Assembly: GCA_036939755.1 (NCBI GenBank)
Contig: JALLAZ010001855.1
Location: 1 to 15,039, forward strand
DNA: 15,039 nucleotides
DNA from: Stephanodiscus triporus
Lineage: Eukaryota > Bacillariophyta > Thalassiosirophyceae > Thalassiosirales > Thalassiosiraceae
Reading direction: 5' to 3'
Position 1 is the first letter of the stretch. Every line of letters starts with the position of its first letter. Positions 1 to 7,276 of the stretch are shown here, in pieces. A program made the translations under genes and the position numbers. The notes under the pieces were generated by a model, which saw nothing but the letters and a program-made list of their open reading frames with translations, searched no databases and had not been told where the DNA came from.

Positions 1-243
1 TAGTTCTAATAGTATTTATCTACTTTTACTACAATGGACGTATGTAGCGAAACAGGTTGTCTTTTTGGGCCTGTTTCCAGGACTCACATTAAACTCGTAT
101 GTATCGTACCCAGACCCAGAGTGCGCGCAGGAGGCGAGAAAAGACAAAAAATGACGAAGAAGACGATGACCAAAAAACGAACGACGGAGCGAGGTCTGGC
201 TCTCTTTTCCGAAATAAGTATCTGTCTCTAGAGATATACATCA
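1..243. other. 5' flank of the carrier-like gene
   Basis: This stretch lies upstream of the plus-strand carrier-like gene. It holds only short, arginine-rich, low-complexity open frames in overlapping frames, and I do not think any of them is a gene. An AT-rich segment immediately precedes the ATG at 244 (gagatatacatca). It could be part of a core promoter or a short 5' UTR, but no defined promoter motif can be supported. Confidence 0.4.
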
Positions 244-1776
244 ATGAGCGGCACCGGTCACGGCCGATCCGACGACGAACGCGACGACGACGACGAACGA
301 CGCGACGGCACGTCGCCGGAATCGGCCGGACTCGCTAGGGGGGCCGCCCGCGCCGCCTCCTCCGCGTCGTCGTCCGCGGCCCGGGGGGGGGGGGGCGCCA
401 CCGCCGCGACGAAGGCCGGGAGGGGGGGAGGAGGGGGGATGAGGTCGCTCAACAAGTCCACGACGACGTCCACGATCGCCAGGGCGTCCGATCGCGCCTC
501 CGCGGGACTGGACGTGCTGAGCGCAGGTCTCGAGCATCATCAGGATCATCCGTCGGGGCATCGTCCTCCCGCGTCGTCGTCGTCGTCGTCGTTGTCGTCC
601 TCGTCCTCGTCGTCGTCTCGACTCGGAATCGGCTGGGGCGCGAGCGTCCCCCCCCACGTCAGGCTCCACGCCGCGGTCCACGCGGGCCTGGAGCGGGATC
701 ATCGCGATTCTCCCGCGACGACGACCGAGCCGTCGAACAACTCGCGCGGCGGCGGCGGCGGCGCGACGTCGGAGGACGCGAAGAAAGAAGCGTCTCCGCG
801 CAACAGTGCGAGGGGGGGCGAGCGGTGGTGGCCGTCGTCGTCGTCGTCGTTCCCGATCGCGCGGCGATTGATGTCCGTCCTCGGGACGTTCGCGTCGAAC
901 GCCGTCCTAGGCGCGGCGGTCTTTTCCGCTTACGAATCGACGATCGAGTATTTCGCGGCTCCGATCGCGTCGGGGGGGGGGGGAGAGGAGGACGAGATCG
1001 CGCCGCCGCGACGACATCATCATCGTCATCGTCGTAGTCGTCGTCTCGCGGACGACGACGACCGCGACGGAGCAGCGTCGACGACGACCGCGTCGTCGCC
1101 ATCGGAGGATGCGGACGCCATGGACCGAGCGACGTTGCCGCAGCACTGCCTCGCGGGGGCGATCGGGGGCGCGGCGCACGCCGCGCTGTCGTTGGCCCTG
1201 GAGGCGAAATCCGGATTCCTCTCGTCGTATTCCTCCGGCGGGGGGGGCGATTTGGCGTCGTCGTCGAATTCGTCGAATTCGACCGTCGTGGGAACGTCGA
1301 GGCCCGCGCCGCGCCCGCTCGTCACCCCCGCCCTGCGTTATTCGGCGTCGACATTATTCCACCATTCCCTTTCCCACTCGGTACTGTTCGGAACGTACCA
1401 GCTTTCGAAGCGCTCGCTGACGCAGAGGTATTCGCGCCGTTCGTCGGCGGATGATGGCGCCGCCGCCGCCGCCGGCGCCGTCGACTATGACGACGACGAC
1501 ATCCTCCGATTCGTGACCATCGCCGTGGCGGGAGGGTTGGCGGGACAATGCCAGCACGTCGTTAGCCACCTCACGGAACGGTGGTTGGGCCTGGCGGAGG
1601 ACGCGACGAATCCTCCCTCGTCTCCGCATCCCCCCCGGCGCTTGATGCTGTCGTCCTCTTGGCCGACTTGGAGATCGACCGCGTTGACGTTCCCGTTGAG
1701 CGCCGTGGGCTTTTTGGCGTTCGAGTACGGCAAGATGATGATGACCGGAGACGAGGGCGTGGATGGAATTGCATGA
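244..1776 (+). CDS. Divergent mitochondrial carrier (SLC25)-like protein with low-complexity inserts
   Basis: This uninterrupted 510-residue frame runs from ATG to TGA. Hydrophobic segments come in pairs: about 133-148 with 205-237, 299-325 with 358-390, and 420-447 with 470-500. This is the three repeats of two helices known for the SLC25 family of inner-membrane transporters. Family-like traces are GAIGGAAHAALS at 305-316, AVAGGLAGQCQHV at 427-439 and the terminal FEYGK at 493-497, typical of the even-numbered helices. The PxD-x-x-K/R motif that ends odd helices in true carriers is absent or eroded, so transport cannot be assumed and the substrate is unknown. The family is usually near 300 residues. 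The extra length is poly-Ser, poly-Gly, Asp and His/Arg tracts placed between helices and at the N-terminus. G runs of 8-13 nt encode Gly stretches without breaking the frame. Composition is strongly GC-rich with CGN/TCG repeats, which opens false frames on both strands. I chose this frame because it is the longest and the only one with ordered hydrophobic helices. Confidence 0.55.
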   Translation: MSGTGHGRSDDERDDDDERRDGTSPESAGLARGAARAASSASSSAARGGGGATAATKAGRGGGGGMRSLNKSTTTSTIARASDRASAGLDVLSAGLEHHQDHPSGHRPPASSSSSSLSSSSSSSSRLGIGWGASVPPHVRLHAAVHAGLERDHRDSPATTTEPSNNSRGGGGGATSEDAKKEASPRNSARGGERWWPSSSSSFPIARRLMSVLGTFASNAVLGAAVFSAYESTIEYFAAPIASGGGGEEDEIAPPRRHHHRHRRSRRLADDDDRDGAASTTTASSPSEDADAMDRATLPQHCLAGAIGGAAHAALSLALEAKSGFLSSYSSGGGGDLASSSNSSNSTVVGTSRPAPRPLVTPALRYSASTLFHHSLSHSVLFGTYQLSKRSLTQRYSRRSSADDGAAAAAGAVDYDDDDILRFVTIAVAGGLAGQCQHVVSHLTERWLGLAEDATNPPSSPHPPRRLMLSSSWPTWRSTALTFPLSAVGFLAFEYGKMMMTGDEGVDGIA

Positions 1777-1963
1777 TTCACCCATCGATCGATCACTCTT
1801 GGATATGTAATCGTCTCCCCTTCTTTGTGGATCATTCACACGACGCCGACAACAATAGCAAAGCGGGCAAAGAGTCAGAAAGTACAGGGTCGTCATTGCT
1901 TCAATTGCATACACAATAGCACCCACGGCGTGCTGGATTTGTCTGGAGGATGGGCCCGACGAC

Positions 1964-1975
1964 GGGGGGGGGGGG
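1964..1975 (+). repeat. G12 homopolymer
   Basis: Twelve consecutive G lie in the noncoding region downstream of the carrier-like gene. Similar runs occur at 383-395, 972-983 and 8492-8501, and as C at 4199-4209. G/C homopolymers are therefore a recurrent feature of this window. Confidence 0.9.
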
Positions 1976-2098
1976 TCGCTGGTGCGTGACTGCTCCTGCC
2001 GGGAGGGTTCGTCCATCTAACCTGCATCGTCAAGTAGGAAAAGCTGAGAAGAGCGAGCAGGCACGAAGGGTAGGGCTTCGGGGGCCTTCGAGCGGGCC

Positions 2099-2114
2099 TG
2101 GGACATATGTCCCA
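2099..2114. repeat. 16-bp perfect palindrome
   Basis: The segment tgggacatatgtccca equals its own reverse complement. It lies between two convergent genes. It could form a small hairpin, but it is short and has no loop, so a chance occurrence or a protein-binding site are equally possible. Confidence 0.6.
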
Positions 2115-2415
2115 ACTGCAACCGGCAATATTAGAATCATCTCAGGATCAATTTGTCATCAGAATTCTTTATATATTTGCAGAGACTAAGTACCTACAGC
2201 AACAATAGTCAAAATCTCGTCGAGTCCTCGTCAGTCCTGACATCGCAGGCACATTGATGGAAAGAACTAGACCGTGGCAAGAGGGAGCGACCCATCGGCT
2301 ACGAATTTGGCTCTAGAAAACTGCATCAATTAAGCAAGGACAGCCTCTTATCTGTGGGGGGACTTTGCTACAAAAATCAATTTAGTTATATATTCTCACA
2401 AGGCGCCCGTCAAGA

Positions 2416-3235
2416 TTACCTCTTTAGATACCTTTTCATCATGGAGTACTCGCGTGTGCCTTTGAAGCTCGAGTAGTAGTAAGCTTGACAGTCGCCGACG
2501 GTCCTTTTCGCGCGTTTCGAAACGGCTGCAAAATTCTTCTCGCGGGTGATGCTCTTAGCGAATGCCTTCCTCGTGTCCGGAGACCAATCGAGCCTCCGGG
2601 GAGGTATCGTTACCTTGTCTAGAATGCCTGATGATGTACGTCGAAAATTGAAACATTTATGATGGTATTATTTGATCAGAGAAAGAATTCGGAAGAGATA
2701 TAGGAGTATTCAATTCAATATTCATCACCACCGAATAATTTACCGTTGATACTATAATCGTTCTCGTGGAATAATGATAGGGCCAACTCTCTTCTATCGT
2801 GCGGAATAATCGATTCCAGCAACTCGACATGCCTGGATGCGGCACCCATCTTTGAGTCCCATACCTGTGTCATCTCGCTAACGTTAGGGTGGAAGGGGAG
2901 GAAGGGGTTATTTTGATATTGACTAAAATGTATACGATGCGTCCCCGCGAGAGTACAATATTCGTTCCAATTCAACCTTACCATTGTCTCGAGGAGTTCT
3001 TCTCTCGCTTCCAATGATTCGGATCAGGGAGGGCGGAGGCCGGGATCATTCCGTCGCGATCGTAACGAATTTCGACTTTGCAATTATCGCCCTCCATCGG
3101 ATACTCTTCGTCGCTACTCACGGTGGATGGTTCGTCACGTCGTTGAGCGTAGTCGGTGGTGCACGGCTCTTTCGACATCGAGACGAGGCATTGCGCGACT
3201 AATACTTCATCGTGATACATGCTTATTCCATTCAT
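2416..3235 (-). CDS. ELM2-SANT-like (Myb-related) chromatin protein, three exons
   Basis: Three exons join in phase: 3235-2982, 2877-2744 and 2627-2416 (stop TAA at 2418-2416), giving 199 residues. Exon 3 has no Met and so escapes a simple ORF search. It encodes RLDWSPDTRKAF at about 141-152, NFAAVSKRAKRTV at 161-173 and CQAYYYSSFKG at 176-186. The spaced Trp, two Phe and the Tyr cluster are the core positions of a SANT domain as found in MIER, RCOR and MTA proteins. Exon 2 supplies the segment usually just before SANT, with a conserved-type Trp-Asp (VWD at 90-92) and ELALSLFHENDYS at 115-127, equivalent to the end of ELM2. Exon 1 is acidic and contains DGMIPASALPDP at 61-72, a possible weak ELM2 start. 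Such proteins normally bridge histone deacetylase complexes to chromatin in the nucleus. The SANT call is firm, the ELM2 call tentative. Upstream exons before the Met at 3235 cannot be excluded. Confidence 0.68.
2628..2743 (-). other. Intron 2 of the SANT gene
   Basis: Read on the minus strand, the 116-nt intron begins GTAAAT after AACG and ends catcatcag before GCATTC. The exons join as G plus GC, making a Gly codon. This links the ELM2-like segment to the SANT exon in the correct frame. Without splicing the frame stops at 2715. Confidence 0.7.
2878..2981 (-). other. Intron 1 of the SANT gene
   Basis: Read on the minus strand, the 104-nt intron starts GTAAGG. It contains a C/T-rich tract followed by a CTAAC branch-like element and ends in gttag. 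Exon 1 ends with TG and exon 2 starts with C, making a Cys codon. An alternative acceptor (acacag, slightly downstream) would put exon 2 in a frame that does not lead into the SANT exon. Confidence 0.65.
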
Positions 3236-3349
3236 ACGAGGATACGATATATTGATGATAACACAACGGCCCGCACGGTTCGATTTACAATATCACACAG
3301 ATTATGTTTTTCGCATTTTTTAAAATATGAAATACTGCATAATACCAGC

Positions 3350-3367
3350 GTACCATACGTATGGTAC
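3350..3367. repeat. 18-bp perfect palindrome
   Basis: The segment gtaccatacgtatggtac is a perfect inverted repeat without a spacer. It lies about 115 bp upstream of the SANT gene start and just before a pair of direct repeats, a position compatible with a dimeric transcription-factor site in the promoter. The function is inferred from position only. Confidence 0.6.
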
Positions 3368-3382
3368 CTAGTACTTACTAAC

Positions 3383-3399
3383 TAAGCTAGAGAGAGAGA
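3383..3399 (+). repeat. 17-bp direct repeat, copy 1
   Basis: The segment taagctagagagagaga occurs here and again at 3447-3463, with starts 64 bp apart. Each copy joins a unique head (taagct) to a GA microsatellite, so this is more than a simple-repeat coincidence. Confidence 0.75.
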
Positions 3400-3446
3400 A
3401 CTGCGGCCAATTCACGCTTCGGTCTATCTCTGCTGCCCAATCATCG

Positions 3447-3463
3447 TAAGCTAGAGAGAGAGA
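3447..3463 (+). repeat. 17-bp direct repeat, copy 2
   Basis: Second identical copy of the motif at 3383-3399. The two copies flank unrelated sequence. They might be a duplicated regulatory motif (GAGA-type) or a footprint of a small insertion. Confidence 0.75.
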
Positions 3464-3751
3464 TTGTACTATCAACGCCCGACCACACCACCGACGACGT
3501 GGGCTTCGACCAGTACGATACGTCGAAGGCAAATCTCACGTGAACCGCTCGATCATAATTAGTCGTCTGCCGGTCGGCAGTATCGGGGATCACAATCTCG
3601 CATCGGCCCCGTGGGAATGATCTCGGTCCTATCGGACTTTCATGATCCGATCCACTCCTCCCGTTATATAAGCTTATCTAGACCCCCGGTCGGAATAATG
3701 TTTTATGCAAAAAATGCTTCGTCCGCCCCCTCTCGACCTCCTTGGCAAAAC

Positions 3752-3752
<1 letters not shown>

Positions 3753-3789
<37 letters not shown>

Positions 3790-3803
3790 ACCCCCCCCCC
3801 CCC
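3753..3803. repeat. Poly-C tract: C37, A, C13
   Basis: A run of 37 C (3753-3789), one A at 3790, then 13 C (3791-3803). The other strand is the matching poly-G. It lies about 50 bp beyond the stop of the minus-strand membrane-protein gene, so on its transcript strand it would be a G-run in the 3' UTR or terminator region. Such tracts can form G-quadruplex or i-motif structures and are unstable. The exact length in an assembly is unreliable. Confidence 0.9.
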
Positions 3804-3853
3804 GAACATCCTCCCCTTTCCCCCGCCCTCCCACCTCCCCACCTCCTGCCCGT

Positions 3854-4759
3854 TCACTCGACGTACCCCCTGACCCTTCTCCTCGGCGACGACGGCGGGC
3901 CCGCCGTTCCAGACGATCCCGCCGCCGCCGAGGACGAGGAAGAGGACGACGACGACGAGGATGGGGGCGAGGGAGGACGGCGACGATTATTATTATCGCC
4001 CGACGAAGACGACGACGATGCCGCCTTCGTCGTCGTCGTAGTCGTAGTCGTCGTCGTGGGCGGCGGAGGCGCGTCCTTGACGAGACGATACCTCGGCGGA
4101 CCGACGATCGCGGAAACGACCGTGTTCCAGCTCATGCCCACGACGCACAGCAGGGCCGCGAACGTCGCCGGGCCCTGATGACGATTGTTGCGATGATGCC
4201 CCCCCCCCCGTCGTGCCGCCGTCGTCGTCCCTCCGCCGCCTCCCCCGCCGTCGTCGACGTCGACGTCGACGTCGACGTTGACCACGAATTGCATCCATAT
4301 GGGCAAGGCCACGATCGCCGCGACGAGCAGGCCGCGATACAGCGACAGCACGTCCCGCAGCGTCGTTCGTTGATTCGACAACGAGGGATGATCGACGACA
4401 GACGCGGCTATCGCGGGATAGACGATCATCGTCAGTGCGAATGCCACTATCAGCGACGTCGGATCGATCTCCGTCGCGTTGTTGCTGTTGTTGTTGTTCC
4501 CGCCTCCTCCTCCGATGCCTGTCATCGTTCGCTCGCCCCCTTGTTTCGGATTGGATTGCGCGATGTAGTACGATACGATAGATATCTTCTTTCGGGGGGG
4601 CGGGCGGCGGGCGGACGGAGCTTCTTCGCCGAAATCTCCCAGACCGGAAAAAACCGTGGTAAATACTAATTTTACTTCTCGCGAAAAGTCGCTGAGAGAG
4701 TTGGCGATATCCGTGAGTGTAACCGCCTCAAAATCCTTCATGCAGAATGGCCGATCCAT
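3854..4759 (-). CDS. Low-complexity three-helix membrane protein, possibly a partial carrier-like protein
   Basis: An uninterrupted frame of 301 residues. The start may be Met1 or Met7. An amphipathic N-terminal part (1-70) is followed by three hydrophobic segments at about 102-122, 141-163 and 197-220. The stretch from IVYPAIAAS (112-120) to SLYRGLLVAAIVALP (139-153) resembles one mitochondrial-carrier repeat: a helix with a Tyr-Pro kink, a loop, then LYRG leading into a second helix with Pro. However, there are too few helices for a full carrier, and the PxD motif is not present. Linkers are poly-Asn, a Val-Asp repeat encoded by a palindromic hexamer array, poly-Gly, ten Thr in a row and a Ser-rich tail (251-285) that ends the protein. 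I could not identify the family. It is transcribed away from the SAM gene and shares a 267-bp upstream region with it, so a bidirectional promoter is possible. Confidence 0.5.
   Translation of the reverse strand: MDRPFCMKDFEAVTLTDIANSLSDFSREVKLVFTTVFSGLGDFGEEAPSARRPPPRKKISIVSYYIAQSNPKQGGERTMTGIGGGGGNNNNSNNATEIDPTSLIVAFALTMIVYPAIAASVVDHPSLSNQRTTLRDVLSLYRGLLVAAIVALPIWMQFVVNVDVDVDVDDGGGGGGGTTTAARRGGGHHRNNRHQGPATFAALLCVVGMSWNTVVSAIVGPPRYRLVKDAPPPPTTTTTTTTTTKAASSSSSSGDNNNRRRPPSPPSSSSSSSSSSSAAAGSSGTAGPPSSPRRRVRGYVE
4252..4277. repeat. Self-complementary tcgacg hexamer array (26-bp palindrome)
   Basis: Four tandem copies of tcgacg (4254-4277) preceded by cg form a perfect 26-bp palindrome. On the minus strand it encodes the alternating Val-Asp stretch around residues 160-169 of the membrane protein. 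It is an unusual case of a coding microsatellite that can also fold as a hairpin. Confidence 0.8.
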
Positions 4760-5026
4760 TCGTCAAGCTCGAGACACGAATAATTCATGCGCACGTGAAC
4801 CCAAAACAGCGTTCGTTTGCTGACGGAAAACGCTTAAACTGCATGCGATGATTCATAACACACAGCGAACATCGAGAACGGCCGGTCGGTCCCGAGAGGC
4901 GTTGCACCAGCTAATAATACATGTCGCTTGTCATCAACGATCCCACGCAGGTTGAATCCAGCCATGAGTGTACCCAACAATCAACTCATAATTTTCAACG
5001 TTTGTTCGTAAAGCAAAACCAACATA
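4760..5026. promoter_or_regulatory. Divergent intergenic region, likely bidirectional promoter
   Basis: This 267-bp region separates the start of the minus-strand membrane-protein gene from the plus-strand SAM gene. It must contain both 5' UTRs and at least part of both promoters. I see no clear TATA box. A short plus-strand frame starting near 4921 overlaps the SAM gene start in another frame and is not credible as a gene, though its ATGs could act as upstream ORFs. Confidence 0.4.
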
Positions 5027-7130
5027 ATGGGAATCAAGGATTTCAACGAGTATTCAGCAGAGGAGATCGGTCTTTGGCTCATTGCACGGGGCCACGAAGA
5101 TGCTGCCAAGTTTGTGGAGGAAGGGGTGGATGGAGATCTCCTATTATCCCTATCTGCCGACGATCTCAAAAATGACCTTGGCATATCGAGCCTTCAGAAG
5201 TTGATGAAGACCATCGAATTCTCGAAAATGGTTGGCGCATTGGATGAGAAAAAAGGGAATGAGGTTGATGAAAAGGTGAACGCACTCGAGGGGAAGGTCC
5301 GAGCATTGCGGCGTACGGTCAAGTCGAAGGATCGCGAAATCGCGGAGCTCAGGAGCAAGATGTCTGGTATGCGAGTGACGGAGAAGCATTCGCCACCACC
5401 CGATGTCACGGACGCAAGGTGCCTATTGCAGGATTATGGGGAGTACTTGGCGGCGCGTGGACAGTATGATCCCAAGCTTGTCTTGGCAAAGCAGCTGCCA
5501 CCGCCACTACCATCGTCGCGGCAGACGAAGGTCCTTGTTGCGCCGTTGCATCAATCCGCGGCTACTTTCCCATCATTGGGAATTCGCGAGTCTTCCATTT
5601 CAAAGGGACGACTGGATACGGCCAAGAAACCACATCGTGATGGGGTCGATCCCATGGCCACCAAATCTGGCGTGGCTCCCGTCGTCAAGCCATCATTGAA
5701 AAAGAATTTAAACGTGAAACGATGGGGCAAGACCAAAAGATCCAGGGCAACTGGTCGAGCAGCTCAAGCCAAGAAGGAGGATTTTATGAAGAAAGCAAGC
5801 CCGCGTGCCGTAGGAGAGGCATTCGATGATAGTAGCTCGCAATCATGCGGTGATTGCAGTACGACGGATTCCAATACGGCTAGCGATGATGATCTGAAAC
5901 AAAGACATATCGACTTGAACACTAGTACTGCATATAATGCAAAGAAAAAAAACAGCACTAGGCATCCTGCGTTGAAAACGTTGCAAGCGTCATATGGCTG
6001 TACTCTTGGAGGCAAGCAGAACTTTTGCATTGATCCTAATCCGAAGAATGAAAAGAGTATGTCTGAGTCAGAAATATATCTAGCAGTTCCAAAAACCACA
6101 TCCGAGAGAAGAATTTTGTACAGCAATGCCAAGTCAGATCCAATCATCTTGGGCAGCAGTAGAACAGTGGGAGTATATGATACGAATGTAAGACAAGATG
6201 CAACTAGGAGATCATCAAAAATACCAGAGCTTATGAAAAATGGATACAAACCAGCGGCTGCCAGTAATTCTACCAGTTTTTACTCCTCCTGCCCAAACAT
6301 TCTCGTCGAAAAACACCACCACCGTCCGTTGACAAAAAGGCTTATGAAAAAAGAATCCACCATGTCCGATGCCGAGGGAATCAATCATGAGCGAATGGCA
6401 ATTCTCCTCAAATATCTCGAGACACTTAACAAGAACCCTATATCTGGGAATCCACTTTCTCCAACGGAGCTGTCACCAAAAACGGCGCCGGCGGAGAAAG
6501 CTAGATTTGCTGTGAAGTCTTGCCTTGATTCCTTACGTGAGTGGTGAAGGGAGCAACGAGCTATAACTGTCTTTTCATAAACTACATGTCATCTCACCGC
6601 CCGGTATTCAAATTTATTTCTTCCTCCATACAGAGAATGGTACACACCAGCTGAACCGGGAAGTCAAGTACAAATCCCTTAGAGACGCTGTGGACGATTT
6701 CATAAATGATTTAAACGCTGGATTGCCGTCAATAAGCTTGTCCCAACTCGATAGTTCAGGAATGGCATCATTCCTCTACGCTGATCTCAGGTTCCATCTG
6801 CACGTTCCCGGCGGTATTGCCAACGGCGTCATCATCCAAACATGGTACGAAGACAACGAAAGGGCCACGGACATCTCCACTCTGGTTGCTAAATTCAATA
6901 CGTCGCTTCAAAAGATCGGTGTTGACGGCAGGCTGACATTTCGAAAAATGAATGGCAAGCATGCCTTTTCATTAACGAAGACAGTGGATCCAGAACTGTT
7001 CTGTAAGAATATTTTTCGACACAGCATCGAGAACTTTGTTGAGATGTCGATCAAAGTGCACAACATTATCAATACTGATGATGTTAAGAGGTTGGAAAAG
7101 GTTCGGCTGACAAATAGTGTTGCTATTTAA
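5027..7130 (+). CDS. SAM-domain protein with coiled coil and C-terminal CesT-like domain, two exons
   Basis: Exons 5027-6536 and 6634-7130 join in phase (C plus AG gives Gln504), making 668 residues. Residues 5-67 form a sterile alpha motif: LWLIARGHEDAAKF with Trp17, then VDGDLLLSL, DDLKNDLGI and a final helix. SAM domains mediate oligomerisation or protein and RNA binding. A charged heptad-like coiled coil follows at about 75-112. Residues 113-500 are largely disordered and rich in Lys, Ser and Pro, with a Pro patch at about 151-159. The C-terminal region (about 519-650) alternates predicted strands and helices: DDFINDLNAGL, then SGMASFLYADLRFHLHVP, NTSLQKIGVDGRLTFRKMNG and a long final helix. 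This order resembles the CesT/Tir-chaperone family of bacterial secretion chaperones. That resemblance is my inference. If the intron is retained the protein ends at 506 residues (stop TGA at 6545-6547), without this domain. The start ATG has A at -3 and G at +4. Confidence 0.75.
6537..6633 (+). other. Intron of the SAM-domain gene
   Basis: The 97-nt intron starts GTGAGT and ends in a T/C-rich tract with catacag before aatggt. The reading frame continues without a stop for 164 residues after the junction. The next AG two bases downstream would shift the frame, which supports the chosen acceptor. Retention adds only Arg-Glu-Trp before a stop. Confidence 0.82.
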
Positions 7131-7276
7131 GAGATGTAGAAAAGCTCAATTAAACGCACAATGTTATGGTTGCCATTAAATGCTGCTGCTTTCATCGTTT
7201 TAATATAATTAATTTTCTACGTTGTGAAGTAGCTAAACAAACAATAGCAAAGAAGAGAGTTGAAAAAAGCATCTAT

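Larger units (their letters stand above)
1777..2415. other. Convergent intergenic region between the carrier-like and SANT genes
   Basis: The 3' ends of the plus-strand carrier-like gene and the minus-strand SANT gene face each other across about 640 bp. I see no coding potential beyond short chance frames. It contains a run of 12 G at 1964-1975, a 16-bp perfect palindrome at 2099-2114 and AT-rich patches (around 2169-2175 and 2384-2396) that may serve 3'-end formation. No canonical polyadenylation hexamer can be assigned with confidence. Confidence 0.5.
3236..3853. other. Intergenic region upstream of the SANT gene with repeats and a poly-C tract
   Basis: About 620 bp lie between the 5' end of the minus-strand SANT gene and the 3' end of the next minus-strand gene. 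The part next to the SANT gene is AT-rich and probably contains its promoter, but I cannot assign a TATA box. It holds an 18-bp palindrome at 3350-3367, a 17-bp direct repeat at 3383 and 3447, and the long poly-C tract at 3753-3803. The proline-rich plus-strand frames through the C-run are composition artefacts. Confidence 0.5.

Noticed and set aside
241..2016. Several minus-strand and alternative plus-strand frames over the carrier-like gene
   Set aside because: They are Arg/Ser/Asp/Pro-rich shadows of GC-rich triplet repeats and lack ordered hydrophobic segments.
2715..3014. A minus-strand frame with EAREELLETM, similar to a motif before the SANT-like domain in plant ELM2 proteins
   Set aside because: This frame has a stop just upstream (TGA, about 9 nt before Leu-Glu-Ala) and its Met-proximal part falls in another frame from the good splice phase. 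The GTAAGG donor in the middle and the phase-consistent joining into the SANT exon favour the other frame. I keep it as a weak alternative if an extra intron exists upstream.
3611..4669. 352-residue plus-strand frame antisense to the membrane-protein gene
   Set aside because: It is almost entirely Pro, Arg and Asp repeats created by the C-run and by CGN repeats. It has no folded-looking segment, while the opposite strand has three clear hydrophobic helices.
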